From Candidatus Bathyarchaeota archaeon (lineage in GTDB: Archaea; Thermoproteota; Bathyarchaeia; Bathyarchaeales; DTEX01), in NCBI GenBank assembly GCA_021162225.1, contig JAGGZB010000154.1, positions 1-15,105 on the forward strand: a stretch of DNA of 15,105 nucleotides. Reading direction: 5' to 3'. A model generated the notes under the pieces. The model was given only the letters and a program-made list of their open reading frames with translations. It made no database searches and was not told the origin of the DNA. Shown piece by piece: positions 7,669-14,153 of this stretch (within the stretch, counting starts at the first letter, position 1; every line of letters begins with the position of its first letter). The position numbers were made by a program, and so were the translations under genes.

Positions 7669-7684
7669 TGTACAAAAATGTACA
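7669..7684. promoter_or_regulatory. Tandem TGTACA sites upstream of trpB2, candidate TRP-box operator
   Basis: TGTACA occurs at 7669-7674 and again at 7679-7684, separated by AAAA. TGTACA is itself palindromic. The pair begins directly after the dph6 stop codon (7685-7687) and ends about 8 bp before the trpB2 TATA box, abutting the BRE. In Methanothermobacter thermautotrophicus the regulator TrpY binds TRP boxes with consensus TGTACA and controls both the trp operon and trpB2. The match to motif and to target gene is direct; that a TrpY-like protein acts here is inference, since none is in the window. The position just upstream of the BRE could suit repression or activation. Confidence 0.6.
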
Positions 7685-8368
7685 TTAACCCTTATCTTCC
7701 AAGCATGCGTCCTCGACTAGGAGATAACCGCTCTCCCCTCTCCAAATAGTTCTAGCCCTTAGAATCTTTATCCTCTTTCTAAAGTATGGAGCGTCGAGAA
7801 CTAGAGTTTCGTACTCGCCTCCCTCACCCACAAGTGATATTCCATACCTCTTACTGAGAGCGAGGAGATCCCTTAATGCCCTTTGATCAAGCTTCCTACC
7901 CAGCCACTTCTCATCCAAGCCGTAAGCATAGACTCCTGTAAAGATGACTGAGAATCCTTCTGATATAAGAGTTTCTATTAGCGCCTTTTCATCCTTATGC
8001 CAGAGTGGAGTTATAGATTTTAAGCCGAGCTCAACGCATATGTGGTCTATACGTGCCTTCTGATATGTCGAGGCGATTGCCCCGGAGACTACGCCTTCGA
8101 TATCTAGCTTATTAAGCAAGCTTTTGAGGTCTTCCAGTTCTTTCTCCTTAACTCCGGATGTCTCCGCCTTCACTAATGGTATACTGCATGCTTCTGCGAA
8201 GAGATTTGTTAACTCTACATTTGGATAATGGAACATCCAGCTATCTTCACGTTGGGGTATTAGAGTCACAAGATACTTTACATTATATCCTCTCTTCAAA
8301 GCTTGGTGTAACGCTAACGCTGAGTCCTTTCCGCCGCTGATTAAGGCTGCAACATCCATTTCCGCCAT
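7685..8368 (-). CDS. dph6: Diphthine--ammonia ligase (Dph6), ATP-binding
   Basis: Dph6 catalyses the last step of diphthamide formation, the ATP-dependent amidation of diphthine on the modified histidine of elongation factor 2, in the cytoplasm. Seen: the N-terminal PP-loop SGGKDS (residues 11-16 from the first ATG), the ammonia-site region GVVSGAIASTYQKARID (about 92-108), TGVYAYGLDEKWLGR, and the family signature GEGGEYETLVLDAP (181-194). At 227 residues it matches the usual archaeal size, without the extra domains of the yeast protein. Two starts are close, ATG at 8368 and ATG at 8359 (MDVAALISGG). Neither has a strong ribosome site, and the second fits the family N-terminus slightly better. 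It follows the geranylgeranyl reductase by 17 bp, so the two are probably co-transcribed. The other diphthamide genes are not in this window. Confidence 0.92.
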   Translation of the reverse strand: MAEMDVAALISGGKDSALALHQALKRGYNVKYLVTLIPQREDSWMFHYPNVELTNLFAEACSIPLVKAETSGVKEKELEDLKSLLNKLDIEGVVSGAIASTYQKARIDHICVELGLKSITPLWHKDEKALIETLISEGFSVIFTGVYAYGLDEKWLGRKLDQRALRDLLALSKRYGISLVGEGGEYETLVLDAPYFRKRIKILRARTIWRGESGYLLVEDACLEDKG

Positions 8369-8385
8369 TCCTAATGGGATGTAAT

Positions 8386-9747
8386 TTATCTCCAGAAGAG
8401 TCTCTTCGCCCTCTTAAAGACTTCAGTAATCTTTTCTCTCCACTCTGGAAAAGCGTCAGGTGTGGAGGGATACTCATCATATAGTCTTCTGACCTCTCGA
8501 ATAGTCTTCGCCATCATATATAGCGATTTTAGAAAGCCTAATCTACCAAGCCCGCTGAAGATTCGTCTGGTAGCTTCACCTATATTGAGATGAATCTCCT
8601 CGCCTAAACTCGCCTTTAAAACATCCTCTTCAGTGATCAGTTGATATCTCATTCCGTAATTCAGCTCTTCATTAGTTAATCCTTGAAGGAAGATTCGGAA
8701 TATGTCTAGTCCCGCTTGCTTAGCGCCGTAGCTCTTCATGAATCTAACATTAATCGGCCATAGTGCCCTAGAGCTTACGTCTCCTTTCTCAAGAGCCTCG
8801 GCGATTACTTCCCCGGAGATTTTACCTCCCATCATTGAGGGGCCTATTCCCCCGCCATGAATTGGATTAACTTGGCATCCAGCGTCTCCTATAATCACTA
8901 TGCCGTTGCCGACAAATGAGTCTAAGGGTCTACGTGTCGGCACAAGCCCGCTGCCTCCATCGATCATCTCTGAAGATTTGAAGAGATCTTGGGAAAGAAC
9001 GTGCATGTAAAAGTTGTTCTTAGGATTGGGGTTGCTGAGGCGTAGAGAGACTCCTAAGCCGGCATTAACTTTAGTTGCTCCTTTAGGGAATATCCAGTAG
9101 TACCCTCCCGGCGCTGCGTCTTGATCTAGATAGATTTCGCAGAATCCAGGGTCTTCCACGCTTCTTTTTAGCTGTCGAATCTCGCGGTAGCAGACGACGA
9201 TGTCATCCTTTCCAATACTAGTCTCCACTCCTATTTCTGGAGGAAGATTCCTGCGTAGAACAGCTGAAGCCCCACTTGCATCAACGACAACATTGCTAAA
9301 AATCTCTATCTTTTTCCCGGTCTTAACATCTACTGCCAAAACTCCTTTAACATATTCATCTTTAACGATGGGTCCGGAGACGTGAACTTCATCTTTCAAA
9401 ACGGCGCCCGCATTAACGGCGTATCTCAGCAGCCTCTGGCCAAAAGCGTAGCGGTTTATAATGAAGCCTGTTAAGCCATAGCCCGATATGTTAAAGACGG
9501 AATTTTTGTCCGGAGAATATACTTTTACGCCCTTAATATCTCCCTCCTTCTCCTCCCCCGATGGATATGGCAAGCCTAGATTATCGAAATGATGCTTGCC
9601 TATAGCGTCTCCGCAAACTTTATCGCCGATTGACCGACTGTTCTTTCGGTCAATTAGGCAGATATTAAATCCTTTCGAGGCTAAGACCTTAGCTGCCATG
9701 CATCCAGCAGTGCCAGCGCCAACGATAACTACGTCATATTTCTCCAA
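8386..9747 (-). CDS. Geranylgeranyl reductase-family flavoprotein (archaeal lipid saturation)
   Basis: This is an FAD-dependent reductase of the archaeal geranylgeranyl reductase family, which saturates the isoprenoid chains of membrane ether lipids (digeranylgeranylglycerophospholipid reductase). It acts on lipid at the membrane surface. Seen: the N-terminal dinucleotide fold VVIVGAGTAGCMAA (residues 7-20) with LIDRK after it, the KVCGDAIG segment (44-50), GGYYWIFPKG (214-223), and the second FAD motif GDAGCQVNPIHGGGIG (287-302). At 453 residues it is somewhat longer than the typical 390-410, with an extended C-terminus. The start is TTG at 9747: the upstream frame is closed by a stop nine bases earlier and the product begins MEKYDVVIVGAG as relatives do. 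It heads the unit with dph6. A different substrate, such as a quinone side chain, remains possible in this broad family. Confidence 0.88.
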   Translation of the reverse strand: MEKYDVVIVGAGTAGCMAAKVLASKGFNICLIDRKNSRSIGDKVCGDAIGKHHFDNLGLPYPSGEEKEGDIKGVKVYSPDKNSVFNISGYGLTGFIINRYAFGQRLLRYAVNAGAVLKDEVHVSGPIVKDEYVKGVLAVDVKTGKKIEIFSNVVVDASGASAVLRRNLPPEIGVETSIGKDDIVVCYREIRQLKRSVEDPGFCEIYLDQDAAPGGYYWIFPKGATKVNAGLGVSLRLSNPNPKNNFYMHVLSQDLFKSSEMIDGGSGLVPTRRPLDSFVGNGIVIIGDAGCQVNPIHGGGIGPSMMGGKISGEVIAEALEKGDVSSRALWPINVRFMKSYGAKQAGLDIFRIFLQGLTNEELNYGMRYQLITEEDVLKASLGEEIHLNIGEATRRIFSGLGRLGFLKSLYMMAKTIREVRRLYDEYPSTPDAFPEWREKITEVFKRAKRLFWR

Positions 9748-9774
9748 CGCATATCATCCCGAGAAGATATGGCT

Positions 9775-9795
9775 CTCCCATCCGATTAATGGGAG
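9775..9795. promoter_or_regulatory. Inverted repeat between the reductase start and its TATA box
   Basis: CTCCCAT (9775-9781) and ATGGGAG (9789-9795) are perfect 7-bp arms around a 7-bp spacer. The element lies just downstream of the minus-strand TATA box, about where transcription would start, and just upstream of the plus-strand one. That is the usual place for a repressor site, or for a hairpin at the 5' end of the reductase mRNA. Confidence 0.4.
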
Positions 9796-9800
9796 CCTCA

Positions 9801-9812
9801 AATATATAAATA
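9801..9812. promoter_or_regulatory. AT-rich box likely serving two divergent promoters
   Basis: AATATATAAATA resembles box A in both orientations and is the only good TATA candidate in the 139-bp gap between the divergent reductase and zinc/DUF7662 genes. It would give a leader of about 30 nt for the reductase (TTG at 9747) and about 50 nt for the plus-strand gene (ATG at 9887). Confidence 0.45.
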
Positions 9813-9886
9813 GTTAAAGGTATCCTCGCTGAAAAGAAAATATTATTTCTTCCTTTTACACCAAGAATTGTTTTAGTGAAGAATGA

Positions 9887-10549
9887 ATGCGCATAATCGT
9901 TGAGGAAGAATGTGCATTATGCAATGTGACTTATCCAAGTTTTCTACTTCATCGATGCATAGTCTGCGGCAGACTTTACTGTAACAACTGCATATTATTC
10001 GAGGACGGAAAGCCAATATGCCTCAGATGCGCCAAAAGGAGAGTCTCGCCGGTTGTATCATGGAGAAGCAAATACGCGTATCTACGCGAGTACCTAGCTA
10101 AAAGAGCAAAATACAGCAGTTATGTTAAGTTATCATTCAAGAAGATAGAAGAGATAATGAATGATAGGCTTCCGCCCTCAGCGCTTAATGATCCACGATG
10201 GTGGTCTAACACTCGCGGTAAACCTCACTCTGAATCATGGCTTTCAGTAGGCTGGAGAGTTGACAAAGTTGAATTAGACGAAAAAACCGTTACATTTATC
10301 AGAGTGAAGACGACGCAGACTAGACGTGATGTGAGGAAAAAGCGGAAGAGAATCTCCCCCGCTTTTAAGGCGTTAGCTCTTAAGCCCAAAAGAAGACGTA
10401 GGAGTCCCTCTAAAAGGAAAATCGCAGAGATGAAGGCTCGAATTGAAAATATTAAGCGGCAGATGGCTAGTGAGAAACGTATCCGCGGACTTAAGCCTCG
10501 AAGCGCCTACGAAAAGCGACTCTATAAATTCGATGAGAAACCAACGTAG
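9887..10549 (+). CDS. Zinc-binding protein with DUF7662-like domain and basic tail
   Basis: This gene has no assigned function. The 220-residue product has three parts. First, residues 9-48 hold four CxxC pairs (C9/C12, C24/C27, C32/C35, C45/C48), enough for two zinc ions in a cross-braced B-box- or RING-like module. Second, residues about 63-140 match what I recall of DUF7662: YAYLREYL, a strand with VKLSFKKIEEIM, LPPSA, PRWWSN, and SWLSVGWRVDKVEL ending in VTFIRV. Third, residues about 146-205 are strongly basic (KKRKR, KPKRRRR and many Lys/Arg), suiting nucleic-acid or ribosome contact. It is on the same strand as asnS, 74 bp ahead, so an RNA- or translation-linked role is possible but unproven. 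No strong SD is seen before the ATG at 9887; an out-of-frame ATG lies at 9883. No membrane segment is present. Confidence 0.8.
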   Translation: MRIIVEEECALCNVTYPSFLLHRCIVCGRLYCNNCILFEDGKPICLRCAKRRVSPVVSWRSKYAYLREYLAKRAKYSSYVKLSFKKIEEIMNDRLPPSALNDPRWWSNTRGKPHSESWLSVGWRVDKVELDEKTVTFIRVKTTQTRRDVRKKRKRISPAFKALALKPKRRRRSPSKRKIAEMKARIENIKRQMASEKRIRGLKPRSAYEKRLYKFDEKPT

Positions 10550-10623
10550 GGGAGAAAGCCGGGAAATATTCATTAGAAAGCTGACGTTACACTAAGATAG
10601 GCCTAAGGCGGGAGCTGCCTATT

Positions 10624-11925
10624 ATGAAAACCGTTGATATCGCATCTATTCTTTCCGGAAAGCATACAGATGAAAGAGTTCTCATTAGGGGATGGCTTCA
10701 CAACATGCGTTCAAGCGGTGGGATACATTTCCTCCTAATTCGAGATGGAACTGGCATTATCCAGTGCACAATGAAGAAAAACACGGTGAAGAGTGAGATA
10801 TTCGAAGAAGCAAAAGATCTCACTCAGGAATCCTCCTTGGAGATTATCGGAACGATAAGGGAGGATAAGAGGGCGCCTGGAGGATACGAGATAAAAGTTG
10901 AAGATATGAAAGTCTTTCATAGGGCTGAGGAAGGCTATCCAATAGCAAAGAAGTATCACGGCCCAGACTTTCTACTCGATAACCGCCACTTATGGATACG
11001 TAGCCAGAAAATGCAGACTATACTAAGGATAAGAGCCAAGTTCCTAGAGGCGGCGAGAGAATGGTTTAAGGCGAACGGATTCGTCGAGTTCCATTCGCCA
11101 ACGATTATAACAGCAGCTTGCGAGGGCGGAGCGACGCTATTTCCAGTTAAGTATTTTGACCGAGAGGCGTACTTAACGCAGAGCTGGCAGCTCTACGCCG
11201 AAGCCGCAATAGCGAGTTTGGGAAAAATTTACACGATCGCCCCTTCATTTAGGGCTGAAAAATCTAGGACTAGACGTCATCTAACCGAGTATTGGCATCT
11301 AGAAGTGGAGATTCCATGGTGTGACTTGGAGGGCATAATGGAGGTGCAGGAAGACTTGCTGGCGTATATTCTGGATTCGCTGTGCGAAGAAATGCCTAGG
11401 GAACTTGAGTATTTAGGGAGGTTGCCAGACGAACTGAGGATGATGAAGCCTCCATTTGAGAGAATCACATATGATAGAGCCGTGAAGATTCTTAACGAGG
11501 AGGGAATATCCTTCGAGTGGGGAGATGACATCACATGGACTCATGAGAAGATACTAACGGAGAGATTCAACAAGCCTTTCTTCATCACGCATTTTCCTAG
11601 GAATGTAAAGGCCTTCTATCATAAGCCGGATCCAGAGAGGCCGGAGGTTACGCTCTCAGTTGACCTTCTAGCTCCGGAAGGCTATGGCGAGATAACTGGC
11701 GGGGGACAAAGAATAGATAGCCTAGAGGAGCTTTTAGAGAGAATAAAAGAGGAGGGCTTGAATCCTGAAGATTATAAGTGGTACATTGACCTTAGAAGGT
11801 ATGGTTCCGTTCCCCATTCAGGCTTTGGGCTAGGAGTTGAGAGAACAATATCGTGGATTTGCAAGCTCGAACATATAAGAGATGCCATTGCCTTTCCGAG
11901 ACTCATAAACAGAGTCTATCCGTAA
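10624..11925 (+). CDS. asnS: Asparaginyl-tRNA synthetase
   Basis: This class IIb synthetase charges tRNA-Asn with asparagine. Seen: an N-terminal OB-fold anticodon domain (about 17-100, VLIRGWLHNMRSSGGIHFLLIRDG), motif 2 as FRAEKSRTRRHLTEYWHLE (209-227), the KAFYHKPDP and GYGEITGGGQR segments, and motif 3 GFGLGVER (400-407) with the AFPRLINRVYP C-terminus. The motif 2 sequence and the LINRVYP end are those of AsnRS rather than archaeal AspRS. At 433 residues it has archaeal length. The ATG at 10624 has GGGAG (10610-10614) about 9 bp ahead. Its presence suggests that tRNA-Asn can be charged directly, without relying only on the Asp-tRNA amidotransferase route. It follows the zinc/DUF7662 gene and converges exactly on the next gene, with stop codons touching. 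Confidence 0.93.
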   Translation: MKTVDIASILSGKHTDERVLIRGWLHNMRSSGGIHFLLIRDGTGIIQCTMKKNTVKSEIFEEAKDLTQESSLEIIGTIREDKRAPGGYEIKVEDMKVFHRAEEGYPIAKKYHGPDFLLDNRHLWIRSQKMQTILRIRAKFLEAAREWFKANGFVEFHSPTIITAACEGGATLFPVKYFDREAYLTQSWQLYAEAAIASLGKIYTIAPSFRAEKSRTRRHLTEYWHLEVEIPWCDLEGIMEVQEDLLAYILDSLCEEMPRELEYLGRLPDELRMMKPPFERITYDRAVKILNEEGISFEWGDDITWTHEKILTERFNKPFFITHFPRNVKAFYHKPDPERPEVTLSVDLLAPEGYGEITGGGQRIDSLEELLERIKEEGLNPEDYKWYIDLRRYGSVPHSGFGLGVERTISWICKLEHIRDAIAFPRLINRVYP

Positions 11926-12513
11926 CTATATGGTTACGCCCTCCTCCTCAGCTATCTTTATTATCGCTTCCTCATATGTAAAACCAGCCGACTGATACTC
12001 CTCAATCTTATATTTGAGAACGTTTATGTCTCCCCAAGTCTCAATATGCTTTCTTCTAAGCTTCTCGTAAAGAACTGCGACGTTCACTTTGCTTCTACGT
12101 AGTCTCTCTCGTTCCTTAAGGAGACTTTGACGAGCATACTCCTCCTCTGCGAAGGGTAAAATCTCATTTAGAACCATCAGAAACTTAACAGCATCATTAT
12201 TGGCTTTATAGGCTATAGGTAAAAATGCCGCCGCGACAAGTATCGGCAGGGCTGAATTTGAAAGCAAGCTTAGGATTATTGTTGTTCCAAGCAGAAGAGA
12301 GGCGGAGAGTATAACTCTAGCGTAATTGAACCTTAAGTCTAAAATGCTTATTTCGCCTTCATGCGATATTTGAACAGTAAGGACTGCTCCAATACAGCCG
12401 CTTAGTCTCGTCTTCAAAGATGACTCTCCGATACGCTTGATCTTCGAACAGCCCATCTTCTCTCTAAGTATATGAATGATACACTGATAGGCATATTCAG
12501 GCGGAGCATGCAT
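11926..12513 (-). CDS. Small two-helix membrane protein of unknown function
   Basis: I do not recognise the family. From the ATG at 12513 the product has 195 residues: a soluble N-terminal part of about 60 residues (PPEYAYQCIIHILREKMGC, then a short beta-rich stretch ISHEGEISILDLRF), two closely spaced hydrophobic helices (about 64-84 and 88-102) forming a hairpin, then a charged, helical C-terminal half (ERERLRRSK, EKLRRKHIE) ending FTYEEAIIKIAEEEGV. Both ends would face the same side of the membrane, probably the cytoplasm. GGAGG (12520-12524) is 6 bp before this ATG. A longer frame reaches a GTG at 12594 but adds only a proline- and arginine-rich segment and lacks a ribosome site. Its stop codon abuts that of asnS without a gap. 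The leader contains two hairpins, described separately. Confidence 0.65.
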   Translation of the reverse strand: MHAPPEYAYQCIIHILREKMGCSKIKRIGESSLKTRLSGCIGAVLTVQISHEGEISILDLRFNYARVILSASLLLGTTIILSLLSNSALPILVAAAFLPIAYKANNDAVKFLMVLNEILPFAEEEYARQSLLKERERLRRSKVNVAVLYEKLRRKHIETWGDINVLKYKIEEYQSAGFTYEEAIIKIAEEEGVTI

Positions 12514-12516
12514 ATA

Positions 12517-12570
12517 TCCCCTCCTATGTGAGGGGAAGATAGGCTGTATGGTGGGAGGCGACTCCCTCCC
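12517..12570 (-). promoter_or_regulatory. Leader with two hairpins, one hiding the ribosome site
   Basis: On the minus-strand RNA the first hairpin has arms GGGAGG and CCTCCC (12570-12565 and 12558-12553). The second has perfect 7-bp arms TCCCCTC (12536-12530) and GAGGGGA (12523-12517) with a 6-base loop. The SD GGAGG shares four bases with the 3' arm of the second, 6 bp before the ATG at 12513. CCTCCC of the first hairpin could also pair with this ribosome site, so mutually exclusive folds are possible. If the true start is GTG at 12594 this stretch would instead be coding. Confidence 0.35.
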
Positions 12571-12676
12571 AATCCGCACTTTTCTCATCTTCACCCAGAA
12601 ATATCATTGATAAAAACGGCTATTTTAGCCTAAACATAAAAAGGCTCACCATCGAAAAGGAATTAGTGCATCATCA

Positions 12677-12727
12677 AGCATGACACACGAACACTTTTAG
12701 GAATAGAAACATCATGCTAAATATAAA
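12677..12727 (+). promoter_or_regulatory. Promoter region of the DUF6807 gene with inverted repeat
   Basis: TAAATATAAA at 12718-12727 is a good box A candidate, about 80 bp before the GTG start. Immediately upstream, AGCATGA (12677-12683) and TCATGCT (12712-12718) form perfect 7-bp inverted arms 28 bp apart, the inner one touching the TATA box. A further small palindrome, GGCTA and TAGCC around three bases (12619-12631), lies nearer the minus-strand gene. Nothing else is evident in the 12595-12804 gap. Confidence 0.35.
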
Positions 12728-12804
12728 CTATTAAGAGAAGAGATTATATTTCTGTTAGAGATGCCTGGATTCCGATTCAGAGCAATTTAGGTAGATGATT
12801 TAAA

Positions 12805-14085
12805 GTGACAAGTAGAATCAGTCTGGAAATGGATTTCGAAGGGAGAGAGTATTATCTCTCTCCGGTATCAGTAGAGATAGATTTTGATGAATACTTGAAA
12901 AAGGCCGACAAAGAAAAATTCAGTGGTTCCTCGATTAGAATGATCGATAAAGCAACTGGAAAAATAATTCCATGCCAGTTCTCGCCGAACAGCCCTAAAG
13001 AACTTAAAGGAACTCTCTCATGGATACATCCGAGCCACGCACATAGAAGCATAGAGATAACCGTTGGAAAAAACCGGACACATGGCTACGATTTTCCGAG
13101 GGGCGTTGAGATCTGGGATAGAGGAGACTATCAGCTGGAAGTCTTCGTTAACGGAATGCACGTTACCAATTATGTGTATAACGAAGCTTATGAAAGACCA
13201 TTTCTATATCCAGTTATCGGGCCTGATGGACTGAACGTTGTTAGGCACATACCAAATTTCGGCGATCACCCCCACCACAAGGGCATAAACATCGCGTTAG
13301 GCGATGTTTCTGGAAAGAGAGGAGAGCCCGGGATAAACTTCTGGGCTCTAGGAGAGATAGGAAATCCCAGACATGGAAGGTTGATTCATCAGAGATTCAC
13401 ACGAATCGAGGAGGGACCCGTCTTCGGAAAGATAGAAGAGGAGAATATTTGGAAGCAAAACGATGAGATGGAACGCACATCTCATGATAAAAGCCGATGG
13501 AGAATCAAGGCTAAGGGAAAAGTCTTGATGAAGGAAACTAGGACGATCATTATATGGAATGTGTCGCCTATGCGGTTGATCGACATTCACACAGTTATGG
13601 AGCCAGTAGTAGATGAGGTGGTGATAGCAGCAGATGTTGAGCATAAAGAGATGGCTAAGGAGAACGGCCCACTCGTCATCAGGGTTGCGGATAGCATGCG
13701 TGAAATAGCTGGAGGCATGATAGTGAATTCTGAAGGCGGAAGAAGAGAAAGGGAGTGTTGGGGTCGACAGGCAAGGTGGGTTGACTATTATGGACCCGTT
13801 GTGCCTGGAGGACCAATTAATGGCATAGCTGCCATGGATCATCCAAGCAACATTAGGCATCCAACGGGATGGCATGTACGAGCATACGGTCTCTTCGCGG
13901 CTAATCCCTTCTATGATAAGAAGCCTGAATGGCCTGATCAAGGTCCGGTATTCCTCTCGAAAGCAAGAGGAGACAAGCTAGATATGCGCTATAGAATCTA
14001 TATTCACCGAGGCGACGAGAAGGAGGGAAGAGTTGAGGAGAAATGGTGGGAATGGGTTAAGCCGCCGAGAATCACTATCCAGTAA
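12805..14085 (+). CDS. DUF6807 ('PmoA family') protein, function unknown
   Basis: The 426-residue product shows the hallmarks of DUF6807: RPFLYPVIGPDGLNVVRHIP followed by GDHPHHKGI (histidines near 155-158), then WVDYYG, and MDHPSNIRHPTGWHVRAYGLFAANPF (about 344-369). The 'PmoA' label in databases refers to a misnamed family; this is not the methane monooxygenase subunit and has no membrane helices. Family members are common in bacteria that break down plant and algal sugars, often beside sugar oxidoreductases. The fold is expected to be beta-rich, and the conserved His/Asp residues suggest a metal or sugar site. The first 130 residues are less conserved. The start is taken as GTG at 12805; AGGT at 12789-12792 is a weak, distant ribosome site, and an ATG at 12829 is possible. 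No signal peptide is present. The agmatinase gene follows 68 bp on. Confidence 0.75.
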   Translation: MTSRISLEMDFEGREYYLSPVSVEIDFDEYLKKADKEKFSGSSIRMIDKATGKIIPCQFSPNSPKELKGTLSWIHPSHAHRSIEITVGKNRTHGYDFPRGVEIWDRGDYQLEVFVNGMHVTNYVYNEAYERPFLYPVIGPDGLNVVRHIPNFGDHPHHKGINIALGDVSGKRGEPGINFWALGEIGNPRHGRLIHQRFTRIEEGPVFGKIEEENIWKQNDEMERTSHDKSRWRIKAKGKVLMKETRTIIIWNVSPMRLIDIHTVMEPVVDEVVIAADVEHKEMAKENGPLVIRVADSMREIAGGMIVNSEGGRRERECWGRQARWVDYYGPVVPGGPINGIAAMDHPSNIRHPTGWHVRAYGLFAANPFYDKKPEWPDQGPVFLSKARGDKLDMRYRIYIHRGDEKEGRVEEKWWEWVKPPRITIQ

Positions 14086-14153
14086 GCTTAGGTGAGGAAC
14101 TTTAGTGTGAGGATCATATGCGACTATTCTTCGTCGCTGAGGAGGAGCATTAC

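Noticed and set aside
10561..10623. Separate promoter or attenuator in front of asnS
   Set aside because: There is a short AGGC/GCCT pairing around the ribosome site and an AT patch, but neither is strong enough to claim as an element.
13348..13941. Minus-strand open frame of 197 codons inside the DUF6807 gene
   Set aside because: It runs opposite the conserved DUF6807 motifs, has no ribosome site that I can see and has an implausible composition.
12805..14085. Methane monooxygenase subunit PmoA suggested by the family nickname
   Set aside because: The protein is soluble and carries DUF6807 motifs; membrane PmoA has several transmembrane helices and unrelated sequence. No methane-oxidation gene is present.
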